Source: Nonomuraea fuscirosea (lineage in GTDB: Bacteria; Actinomycetota; Actinomycetes; Streptosporangiales; Streptosporangiaceae). From it: a stretch of DNA of 64,000 bases. The notes under the pieces are model-generated. The model was not told the DNA's origin. It made no database searches and saw nothing but the letters and a program-made list of their open reading frames with translations. The position numbers and the translations under genes were made by a program. Of this stretch, positions 43,289-51,034 are shown in pieces. Within the stretch, counting starts at the first letter, position 1; each line of letters opens with the position of its first letter. The DNA is taken from positions 248,001-312,000 of the forward strand of contig NZ_PVNG01000010.1 of the NCBI RefSeq assembly GCF_003001935.1. Direction: 5' to 3'.

Positions 43289-43801
43289 TCAGTATTCGAG
43301 GACGGCGTGAGCGGCTACTGCGGCGCTTGAGGCGTTTGGTCGGACTTGGGTGATGCGTTCGGCGAGCTGGAGTGCGGCGGGGAGGCCGCCGTCTGTCTTG
43401 TCACCGGTCAGGCCGAGTTCGATCCGGTCGGCCAGGTAGTCCTGCGGGAGGTCGTCTTCATTGCCGCCGTACAGTGGATCGAAGGACAGGACTTTGCGAC
43501 CGTCGGCGTAATGGTCGAAGGACGCGACCAAGTTCACGTTGACGAAGACACTGGCCGTGACCGTCCCCGCGGATAAGGATCGCAGCACCTCGGGTAGCGT
43601 TCCGGCGAAGCCGTTCCATTCGCTCAGGATGGTCCCGCCCTCGGCCGGGCGGGCGCAGACGAGGCCCTCCTCGAAGTCGCCTTCCTCGTCATCTCCGTCG
43701 AACACGTCAACGCCGAGGCGGGTGAGCGCCTCGTGGGGGGTGAGTCCGCGGACGAAGGTCGCGCAGAATGCTTCGTCGTCGAGCCAGTCGTAGCCGCTCA
43801 T
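43289..43801 (-). CDS. DUF6461 family protein
   Basis: 170 aa from ATG 43801 (GTG 43813 is also possible). Pattern 'WLDDEAFCATFVRGLTPHEAL', then 'PEVLRSLSAGTVTASVF', 'SFDHYADGRKVLSFDPLYG'. Family of unknown function in actinobacteria. A remnant with the same core lies at 39440-39741. Confidence 0.75.
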   Translation of the reverse strand: MSGYDWLDDEAFCATFVRGLTPHEALTRLGVDVFDGDDEEGDFEEGLVCARPAEGGTILSEWNGFAGTLPEVLRSLSAGTVTASVFVNVNLVASFDHYADGRKVLSFDPLYGGNEDDLPQDYLADRIELGLTGDKTDGGLPAALQLAERITQVRPNASSAAVAAHAVLEY

Positions 43802-43940
43802 GGGTGGGTCCACTTCTCTCGGGGCTGATCATGGAGATGATGGCAGGCGGGTCCGACGAAAGTCGGCACGATGATCTTTGAGAGGTGGCGGTTCCGGGGG
43901 TTCTTGCGCGATTGTCGTGCGCCGTCGCTACAGTCCGGGT

Positions 43941-44159
43941 GTGGTTGAGGATCTGGAGAATGGGCTCATCTGGTGGTCCACGGAGCGGGCCACCGTTGGA
44001 CTGGTCGTGCGTGACGGGGTCGTGGTTGAGACTGCGCCGTACGCTCGGCGGTGGGCGCAGGGGCGCGATGCCCGCGAGATTTACCGCAAAGGGGAGCGGC
44101 AGGAGGGAGTCGCTCTCGTGTGGGTGCCGGCGACTGCGGCTGAGGGTGAGCAAGCGTGA
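43941..44159 (+). CDS. Small hypothetical protein
   Basis: 72 aa from GTG 43941; no strong RBS. Pattern 'NGLIWWSTERATVGLVVRDG' and 'APYARRWAQGRDAREIYRKG' recalls small proteins of unknown function common in actinomycete integrative elements. No membrane segment. Confidence 0.5.
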   Translation: MVEDLENGLIWWSTERATVGLVVRDGVVVETAPYARRWAQGRDAREIYRKGERQEGVALVWVPATAAEGEQA

Positions 44160-44331
44160 GGGCTGGGGTTTGTTGTTGCTCTTAGCGATGCCGACGGCCG
44201 CTCTGGGTGATCATGGACGTCGGTGGGTGATGTCCCGACCATGAGGTTGTCTGAGGGAGCGTCGTCGTCGTCCCATCTGGACGGCCTGAGCGAGCGTGTT
44301 CGGCCGGTCGACGCTTCGGTGGTTGGCGGTG

Positions 44332-44973
44332 TCAGTGGTCGGGGAGCGTTGGGTGGGGAGTCTTGGGAACGATGCCGTGCATGTCGTTGGTGAGGGCCCA
44401 GCGGTCGTGGCCGTGCCATGCGCCGTTGATGAACAGGAGGTCAGGGGAGTAACCCTCGTAACGGAAGCCGTGGCGTTTCACCAGTTTGATGGAGGCCTGG
44501 TTGTCGGGGCTGATCTGGGCTTCCAGTCGGTGCAGCTTCAGTGTGTTGAACGCATGGCGTAGCACCAGGCCGAGACCTTCTGACATGTATCCGCGACCGC
44601 CGTAGGGCGCGAAGGCGGCGTAGCCCAGGGAGCCATTCTGGAAGCGTCCGCGAATGATGCTGTTGATGTTGACGTTGCCGGCGATGGCGCCGGTGTCGCG
44701 CAGGCAGATCAGTAAGCCGTCGGCGGATTGTCCCTCGTCGAAGCGGGCGAAGAACCTCTGGAACGCCTCTGGGGTCGCGGGCAGGTTCAGGCCGGTGCTG
44801 GCGCGGACTCCTTCGAGGAATTCGTCCTGGTCGTGGCTGGTGATGCGGCGCAGGAACACGCGAAGCGTGTGTCCCAGGTCAACGTGGGGCGGGTTGGAAG
44901 TTTGCCGGTGCTCCTCGAATCCGTTGCTGTCGATCACGGATGGAACGATATCGCCGGACGGGGCTTTTCCCAT
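44332..44973 (-). CDS. GNAT acetyltransferase (RimJ-like)
   Basis: 213 aa. 'FLRRITSHDQDEFLEGVR' and 'GYAAFAPYGGRGYMSEGLGLVLRHAF' match ribosomal-protein/Ser acetyltransferases (RimJ/RimL), with acetyl-CoA motif GGRGYMSEGL. End 'LVKRHGFRYEGYSPDLLFING' is typical. Substrate not inferred. Confidence 0.87.
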   Translation of the reverse strand: MGKAPSGDIVPSVIDSNGFEEHRQTSNPPHVDLGHTLRVFLRRITSHDQDEFLEGVRASTGLNLPATPEAFQRFFARFDEGQSADGLLICLRDTGAIAGNVNINSIIRGRFQNGSLGYAAFAPYGGRGYMSEGLGLVLRHAFNTLKLHRLEAQISPDNQASIKLVKRHGFRYEGYSPDLLFINGAWHGHDRWALTNDMHGIVPKTPHPTLPDH

Positions 44974-45048
44974 GAGTCAGCTCTCTTGTGGTTCTCGCCC
45001 AAGCGGTTTCGGTTTCCGGGCTCATGGTGGGCGCGATGGGGATGAGGG

Positions 45049-45498
45049 TCAGTGCTCGTAGTGGTGGTAGTGGGCGGCCTTGGCTTCGCTTTCCTGGCAG
45101 AAGAAGGTGTCGTGGAGTGGGGTCACGGCGTAGTTCTCGTCGTCGGGGGTGTTGTAGCTCTTGGCGGCCGCGAAATTGGTGGCGACGATGGGCAGGCCGC
45201 CGCACCTGATCACGTGGTACGGGTAAGTGGTCAGCGAGCCGGCCAGTGGTGTGATCGTGGCGATGGCGTACACGGCGATGCCTGCTACGAGGGCGCGTAG
45301 CCAGTCCGGGCGGAAGCGTAGTACGGCGAGGAGGAGCAGGCCGGCGAGGTAGGCCAGGACGAACAGGAGCAGGTACGTTCCCGCGAGCAGTGTCCATGAC
45401 CGGCCACGCAGCGCGATGAGCAACGCGATCAAGCCGAGTGCGGGTAGACCGATGACGAACGCGGCCAGCCATGTGCTCGCTCGGCGAAATGACCTCAT
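45049..45498 (-). CDS. Hypothetical membrane protein
   Basis: 149 aa with three hydrophobic helices (about 10-30, 36-60, 69-90) and an extracellular or cytosolic tail ending in a His-rich 'HYHHYEH'. Two Cys (RCGG, FFCQ). No family recognised. Confidence 0.65.
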   Translation of the reverse strand: MRSFRRASTWLAAFVIGLPALGLIALLIALRGRSWTLLAGTYLLLFVLAYLAGLLLLAVLRFRPDWLRALVAGIAVYAIATITPLAGSLTTYPYHVIRCGGLPIVATNFAAAKSYNTPDDENYAVTPLHDTFFCQESEAKAAHYHHYEH

Positions 45499-45666
45499 GG
45501 TTAGTGTGATGAACGGGTGTGGGGGCTGGTTCCCGGAACGGGTCGGCAGGGTGAGGGCGGGCGTCTGTCCGGGGATGGGTTGGTCGCTCTTGGAAGACGC
45601 CCAGAGGTGATCACCTGCTGTTATGCGGAGCGCCTGCGATGAATCCTTCTGTGTCTGCCTTTGTTG

Positions 45667-46143
45667 TTACACCTTTTCGTGGGTCCAGCCCGCGCGCCAG
45701 GCGCCGTAGGTGGTTTTGTAGGCGGTGGCGCACGTGCCGCTGCTGCAGCGGTGGTAGCCGATCTTGAGTCGGCTTACCTTTCCGCTCGCTACGCCGTAGT
45801 AGTGCGAATACCACTTGTAGACGCCGGGGCCCTGCCCTCGGACGCAGCTCGGTTCGACGCGGGCGCGGTTGTAGGCTCGCTGACGTGCGACGCTCTTGCC
45901 CTCGGGATATCCGTAGTTCATGCGGATGTGCCGCTCGTCGTACAGGTGGCGGGTGATGGAGGTTTCGTACGCCTTTTTCTTGTCGCCCTGTTTGCAGTTC
46001 GCGCCCCACTTGGAATAAAGGAAACCCGGGGATGCCGATGCCGATGCCGTCTGTGGGGCGATCGTTGTTGCTCCGAAGGCGATGATGGACAAAGCCAGTC
46101 CTGCGGCGAATCGGTGGGCTAGTGGCGTGATCGGGGTCCGCAT
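45667..46143 (-). CDS. Hypothetical secreted protein
   Basis: 158 aa with signal peptide (1-36, ending ASASA). Mature part is Tyr/Lys/Arg-rich with four Cys ('GANCKQG', 'EPSCVRG', 'HRCSSGTC') that may form disulfides. No family recognised. 167 bp from the membrane-protein gene on the same strand. Confidence 0.65.
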   Translation of the reverse strand: MRTPITPLAHRFAAGLALSIIAFGATTIAPQTASASASPGFLYSKWGANCKQGDKKKAYETSITRHLYDERHIRMNYGYPEGKSVARQRAYNRARVEPSCVRGQGPGVYKWYSHYYGVASGKVSRLKIGYHRCSSGTCATAYKTTYGAWRAGWTHEKV

Positions 46144-46269
46144 GAGCCTGCCTTTTGCTCTCGTCGGTTATTGGGCGGGTTCATGCGAAGTTCAGCACGG
46201 TGAGGTATGCCGTGGGTATGTCGTAGGTGCGCAGGCAGGTATTGCGGTGCGTTGCGGGGTGCGTGTTTT

Positions 46270-47160
46270 CTACGCGTTGTGCCGATCCGTGTGGCTGTCG
46301 GTCAGTTCGTCGGCGGCGCCGGTGAACTCGGCGATGGCGGCGGGGTGGCCGTCGAGGGCGGCGCGGCGGAACCAGCCGGCCGCAACCCAGGGCTCGCCTC
46401 TGCTGCGGTGGGCGCAGCCGAGTTGGTACGCGGCCTCCGTATGGCCGCTGTCACCCGCCAGGCGGTAGAAGAACATCGCCATGCTCAGATGGCCGGGGCG
46501 CTGCTGTTGGAAGTCCTGGCCGTACTGATAGGCGAGGTGGGCGGCCAGTTCCCGGTGATTGGGCCGGTTGAGCAGTTCGGTGGCCTGTGGGTGGCCGGCT
46601 TCTTCGGCGCGGCGCAGCCACGGGCGGGCGTCTTCCGGCCAGTCGCGGAGCAGGGCGATGACGGCCAGGCGCATGCAGTCCTGGGCGTTGCGGGCGTCGC
46701 TGGCGAACAGGACGCGGATGCCGCTCCGGCCGAAGACTCGGAGGAGGTACTCCCTTGAGGGGGCGGGCGAGGGGGCGGGCGAAGACGAGGGTGACGTCTC
46801 CTTCTGCTCCTGCTCGTCGTTGGCTGGAGGAGCAGGGCGGGCGGGGGCGGGGTGGTTGGCGCGGGCCGCGCGCCACAGGTCGTGCCAGGCCTTCACGTCG
46901 CTCAGAGGCTGGATGTCCAAGCCGGTCTGCTCGGCGGCGGTTCGGCAGGCGGTGATGAAAGAGAACACCCAGGGCCATTCCGGTGCTCGCTTGCGTTTAC
47001 CGGCCAAAATGTCGTGCGTGGTGCTTTCTGCCAGCTCCCTGCTGCTGTTTCGCGAAAATTTTCGCAGGTCGGACAGGGAGGGGGATCCCGCCAGTGTGAC
47101 CAGCTCATTCAGCTGGTCGACCAGCGTGCACAGTGTCGCGTCGCGAGGTTGCTCAGCCAT
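46270..47160 (-). CDS. HTH-like/SEL1-repeat protein
   Basis: 296 aa. N-terminal region 'LSDLRKFSRNSSRELAESTTHDILAGKRK' plus 'PEWPWVFSFITAC' resembles the XRE-like domain of actinomycete regulators ('STVHDAL-G-R-P-W--V--F--AC'). A Pro/Ser/Glu linker (about 100-135) follows, then SEL1-like/TPR repeats: 'RPWLRRAEEAGHPQATELL', 'MFFYRLAGDSGHTEAAYQLG', 'AAGWFRRAALDGHPAAI'. Likely a protein-protein interaction scaffold. No neighbours indicate a role. Confidence 0.75.
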   Translation of the reverse strand: MAEQPRDATLCTLVDQLNELVTLAGSPSLSDLRKFSRNSSRELAESTTHDILAGKRKRAPEWPWVFSFITACRTAAEQTGLDIQPLSDVKAWHDLWRAARANHPAPARPAPPANDEQEQKETSPSSSPAPSPAPSREYLLRVFGRSGIRVLFASDARNAQDCMRLAVIALLRDWPEDARPWLRRAEEAGHPQATELLNRPNHRELAAHLAYQYGQDFQQQRPGHLSMAMFFYRLAGDSGHTEAAYQLGCAHRSRGEPWVAAGWFRRAALDGHPAAIAEFTGAADELTDSHTDRHNA

Positions 47161-48432
47161 CGCCCCAAGCCGGAGATGAGTGATCTTCGAGTTATGTGTG
47201 TGACGGTGGTCATATTGGCATCATTCTGTGGTCAATCTGGCGCAGATCGCATATTCAGCCTCATTTCAGATCGGTGACGACTGAGTCGCCACTCAGGATC
47301 GGGGCTCAGGAGTTGGGGTCGGGGTCGGGGTTCAGAAGTTGGGGTCGGGGGTCAGGGCTCGGGGGTTGAGGGGGTTGGGGGCCTGAGGTTGAGGGGCTGG
47401 GCCAGGGGACTGGGTGCTGGTCGGGCGGGTGTCGTTGCGGCTCGCCGAGGTGTCGGGATTGAGCGCGCCGCGATCTGTTGAACGGGGTCGGGGTCTGTGT
47501 GGGTCGGGGGTGGAGTCGATGTTGAGTGTGCGGTGGTCGGGTGGGGGCGGGGTCGGTTGGTCATGGGTGTGGTGGCTGCAGGGGACAGGGGCGGTCTTGG
47601 ATGCGTGGTGGTCGGGGCGGCAGGGGTGATGGGCAGGGATGAGAAGAGACGGGAAGTGGCTGGCGGACAAGGCCGGATGGGGTCGGACGGGATCGGAAGA
47701 GGAAGGTCGCGACAGGGCTGGACCGGGGATGAGGAGGTCGGGCGGGGTTGGGACGGGGTCGGACGGGCTCGGGCTGGGAGAGCAAGGGGAGGCCGGATGA
47801 GGAGGTCGGGGGAGTCCGGACGAGGAGGTCAGGATGGGGTTCGGGCAGGAGGTCGGGGCGGGGGGCGGGTGAAGGTGGGTGGGGGTGTTGGGGCATTCGG
47901 TCCGGGATCGTCCGGAGTTGCGAGGAGTGGTGGACGGGTGACTCGCCGCTGCCACAGGATCGGTGACCGCAGCCCTCTCCGCAGTGCTCACCAGCCACGT
48001 GAGTCAGACGGACGGGAGCGGATCGGGACGGTTCTCGGGCGGCCGTAAGTCTGGAGGTGGTGTTCGCGGTGCGGGGGCCGGCTGATGGAGATCAAGTGTC
48101 CTGGCGGTGGGTGACCGGGGTTCAGGGTGTTGTTGTGGTTCGTGAGGACGGTTCACGTGTTGTCCCGATTCCTAAGCACAGTCCGCGCAGTGGGTGGGGG
48201 TCTGGAGGGTGGGGACGAGTTGAGGGGGAGAGTGGATGAATCGTACTGAATCAGGATAAGTCAGCGATGGGGAGGTGTAGGGGGATGAACTGGGAGTATG
48301 GGGATGGGATCCATGCCGAACCATTATGGCGACTTGAGAAGCGGTGACGAGCCATGCTTCAGTGCCTACACTTCGCATCAAAACAGTTCAAACTGACTCG
48401 GCGGTTGACCGGGTCGACAGGATCGGGGACAG
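47161..48432. other. Long G-rich gene-free region
   Basis: 1.27 kb without a supported gene. From 47300 to about 48240 the plus strand is extremely G-rich with runs such as GGGGTCGGGG and GGGGGTTGAGGGGG, purine-biased, and imperfectly repetitive. Open frames exist but encode low-complexity Gly/Arg/Val protein and I do not accept them. The last 200 bp hold the Scr1-type gene's promoter, including CAGTT-ca-AACTG at 48384-48395. Confidence 0.5.
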
Positions 48433-49314
48433 ATGGAAGACCTCGCGGGTGAGGGAGGGAGGGGTCGGAGCAAGCGCCAGCGGTTGGCGGGGGAGTTGCG
48501 GCGGTTGCGTGACCTCGCCGGCATCTCCGGGCGGGATCTCGCTCACCGCATCGGCATCAGTCAGTCCAAGGTCTCGCGGATCGAGTCCGGCAGCGTGGTC
48601 CCCTCGTTGCCGGAGGTGACGGCGTGGAGTGAGGCGGTGGAGGCGCCGACCCCCACGCGGGAGTTTCTCGCCGACCTGACCCAGGCGGCCTTCACCGAGA
48701 TGCACACCTGGCGGGCGGCCCTGCAGCGGCAGACGCATCTGCAGGACGAGATCCGCGAGCAGGAGGACCAGGCGCAGGTGGTGCGGGTGTATCAGCCGAC
48801 GATCGTGCCCGGGTTGCTGCAGACCGCGGAGTACGCCCGCCGCGTCTTCTCGCTCTTCGACCCGCCCTACTCCGAGGGCGACCTGCCCATGGTGGTCGCG
48901 GCGCGGCTGCAACGCCAGCTCGCGCTGTACGACGAGAGCCGCACCTTCGAGTTCCTGATCACGGAGGCGGCGCTGCGGCTGCGGCCGGGTGCGCCCCGTC
49001 TCCTGCTGGCCCAACTGGACCGGGTCGCATCGCTGAGCACGCTGGAGAACGTCCGCATCGGGCTGATCCCGCAGGACGGCGAGGCGCTGGTCTGTCCTTC
49101 GCACGGATTCACGCTCTACGAAAGTGACGGCAGCGCGGGTGACAGTTTCGTGGAAGTTGAGGTTACGCACATGAGGTTGACCGTTCGCGACGCCGATGAC
49201 ATGGCGACGTACCATCGGCAATGGTCCGTGCTGACCGGGATGGCGATTTACGACGACGCGGCGCGGCAATTTCTCGCGAAACTGAGCGCCGATATTCGTG
49301 CCATGGCCCGATGA
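48433..49314 (+). CDS. Scr1/XRE family regulator (DUF5753)
   Basis: 293 aa. HTH 'LRDLAGISGRDLAHRIGISQSKVSRIESG' near residues 27-55, then the DUF5753 ligand-binding-like domain with 'YQPTIVPGLLQTAEYAR' and 'GSAGDSFVEVEVTHMRL'-like end. Such regulators pair with DUF397 proteins (AbaA/WhiJ type), controlling antibiotic production or development in streptomycetes. Here the DUF397 gene is convergent, 114 bp downstream. Confidence 0.9.
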   Translation: MEDLAGEGGRGRSKRQRLAGELRRLRDLAGISGRDLAHRIGISQSKVSRIESGSVVPSLPEVTAWSEAVEAPTPTREFLADLTQAAFTEMHTWRAALQRQTHLQDEIREQEDQAQVVRVYQPTIVPGLLQTAEYARRVFSLFDPPYSEGDLPMVVAARLQRQLALYDESRTFEFLITEAALRLRPGAPRLLLAQLDRVASLSTLENVRIGLIPQDGEALVCPSHGFTLYESDGSAGDSFVEVEVTHMRLTVRDADDMATYHRQWSVLTGMAIYDDAARQFLAKLSADIRAMAR

Positions 49315-49428
49315 CCCGCCATGCGCGCCCGTCCGGCCCCGGGGCCCGGCACTCCTGCGCCGGCTCCGGGGCCGGGGGAGGCGCCGCGGTCCGCGTGCCG
49401 CGGCGTCTCCCCTGGGAGCGGCCGTGCG

Positions 49429-49644
49429 TTACGTCAGGTCGAACTCCCCGGCGTAGACCCCGGAAAGGAACGCGTCCCACTCCGAGTTGCTGAAGTTGAG
49501 CGTCGGCCCGGTCGGATTCTTCGAGTCGCGGAGTCCGACCCAGTTGTCGCCGAAGGCGACCTCGACGCAGCCGCCGCCGTGGTCGCTGAAGGTGGCCTTG
49601 CGCCACGCGGCGCCCGTCGACTCATTCCGCTTGGCCTCGTTCAT
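49429..49644 (-). CDS. DUF397 domain protein
   Basis: 71 aa: 'GAAWRKATFSDHGGGCVEVAF' then 'GLRDSKNPTGPTLNFSNSEWDAFLSGV', a textbook DUF397. These small proteins interact with the neighbouring HTH regulator, as in WhiJ/AbaA systems. GGAGAAC upstream of the ATG. Confidence 0.92.
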   Translation of the reverse strand: MNEAKRNESTGAAWRKATFSDHGGGCVEVAFGDNWVGLRDSKNPTGPTLNFSNSEWDAFLSGVYAGEFDLT

Positions 49645-49785
49645 TTCGTTCTCCTTTTTCTTGGGGATGCCTTGTGCGTCCCTCTGGAATTAAGGATCGA
49701 ATAGCGAGTCAGAGACCGGATAAGCGGGCTGATGCAAGGCCCGTCATAGGTCCTTCATAACAATTCCCGAGTGGAGGAAGTGGCC

Positions 49786-51015
49786 GTGAGATATCAACTG
49801 CTCAATGGGATGCAGGCATTCCGGGACGACCGGCCGGTTCACCTCGGGGAGCGGCAGCAGCGGCTGCTGCTGGCTCTGCTGCTGCTCGCCGAGGGCAAGC
49901 CGGTCACCATTGAGCAGGCCATCGACAAGATCTGGGGCGAGAAGCCGATCAGCAGCGCCCGCCATGTCCTGTCGCAGTACGCCAGCGACCTGCGTAGCCG
50001 GCTCGGCCGCACGCCCAAGGGAAAGCTCGTCCTGCCCACCCACACGACCGGCTACCTGGTGCTGGCCGAGCGGGACCAGGTCGACGCGCATCGCTTCCAC
50101 GACTTGGTCGGCGAGGCGCGGGCACTGCTGCGCCAGGACGACGCGCGGGCCGTGGAGCTGCTGCGGGACGGCCTGAGGCAGTGGGGCGGCGACGGCCTGC
50201 GACCCGGTGAGCCGCTCAGCGGGCTGCCGGGCCCGGGCGCGGCCAACGCGCGGACCAGGCTGCTGGAGGAGCACCGCGCCGCGGTCGTCGAGTGCATGAA
50301 GGCCGAGCTGCGGCTCGGCCGCCACATCCAGGTGGTGCCCGAGATCCAGGACCTCGTCGAGACCTGGCCGCTGGACGAGGAGGCGACCTGGCTGCTGATG
50401 CTGGCGCTGCATCGCGTCGGCCGGTCGTCGGACGCCCTGGCCGCCTGCGACGAGCTGCGGCGCAGGCTGCGGGACGAGCTGGGGAGCGACCCCGGCGTCC
50501 GGATCAGGGACCTGCGGCAGCGGATCCTCCAGCAGGATCCCGGGCTCGAACCACCAGCCGATTCCACCGTCATCGATTCCTCAGGAGCGAACATGAGATC
50601 AGCCGCGGAGATCGGGAAGGACGCCGCCCGCCTCGTCGCCGAAGCCGTGACAGGCGGTGGGACCGCGCACCCCGAAGAGCAGGCCGGGGTGTCCTGGGCC
50701 GAGGCTTCCTGGGGCCGGCACTCCGTCCAGCTCGTGGAGATGATGCGCGTACGGTTCGCCGGGGACACGGCAGCGACGAGCGCGCTCGCCCAGGTCGAGG
50801 CCGATCCCGTCGACTCGGCGGCGCTCGCGACCCTGGAACGGGTGCTCGTCGCGCACCTCGGCCGCGACCGTGCCTTCCTGGAAGGCGTCGAGCGCCTGGT
50901 CCGGCGGCTGTCCCGGGCGAAGGACGGCTCGCCGTCGATCGTCGCCGACACGATCAAGAACGCCAGCGTCTACCACGCGCCCGTGCACTTCTCGGGCGAC
51001 TTCACCATCTCCTGA
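49786..51015 (+). CDS. SARP/AfsR-type (BTAD) regulator
   Basis: 409 aa from GTG 49786; GGAGGAAG at 49773-49780 is its RBS. Residues 1-90 are the OmpR-like winged helix ('RQQRLLLALLLLAEGKPVTIEQAIDKIWG'); about 95-250 the BTAD domain ('HRFHDLVGEARALL' to 'CDELRRRLRDELGSDPG'). The extra C-terminal 150 aa end in 'NASVYHAPVHFSGDFTIS', a short strand-like Gly/Val motif also met near other sensor ATPases. No ATPase domain. First gene of the 49.8-57.8 kb operon, so presumed its regulator. Confidence 0.9.
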   Translation: MRYQLLNGMQAFRDDRPVHLGERQQRLLLALLLLAEGKPVTIEQAIDKIWGEKPISSARHVLSQYASDLRSRLGRTPKGKLVLPTHTTGYLVLAERDQVDAHRFHDLVGEARALLRQDDARAVELLRDGLRQWGGDGLRPGEPLSGLPGPGAANARTRLLEEHRAAVVECMKAELRLGRHIQVVPEIQDLVETWPLDEEATWLLMLALHRVGRSSDALAACDELRRRLRDELGSDPGVRIRDLRQRILQQDPGLEPPADSTVIDSSGANMRSAAEIGKDAARLVAEAVTGGGTAHPEEQAGVSWAEASWGRHSVQLVEMMRVRFAGDTAATSALAQVEADPVDSAALATLERVLVAHLGRDRAFLEGVERLVRRLSRAKDGSPSIVADTIKNASVYHAPVHFSGDFTIS

Positions 51016-51034
51016 ACACGGCGGAGGCCGGAGC

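Noticed and set aside
47497..48048. 183-codon frame in the G-rich region
   Set aside because: Composition is Gly/Arg/Val only, no family pattern, no ribosome-binding site; explained by base bias.
48057..48239. 60-codon frame before the Scr1 gene
   Set aside because: Some sensible-looking residues, but no conserved pattern and no proper start context.
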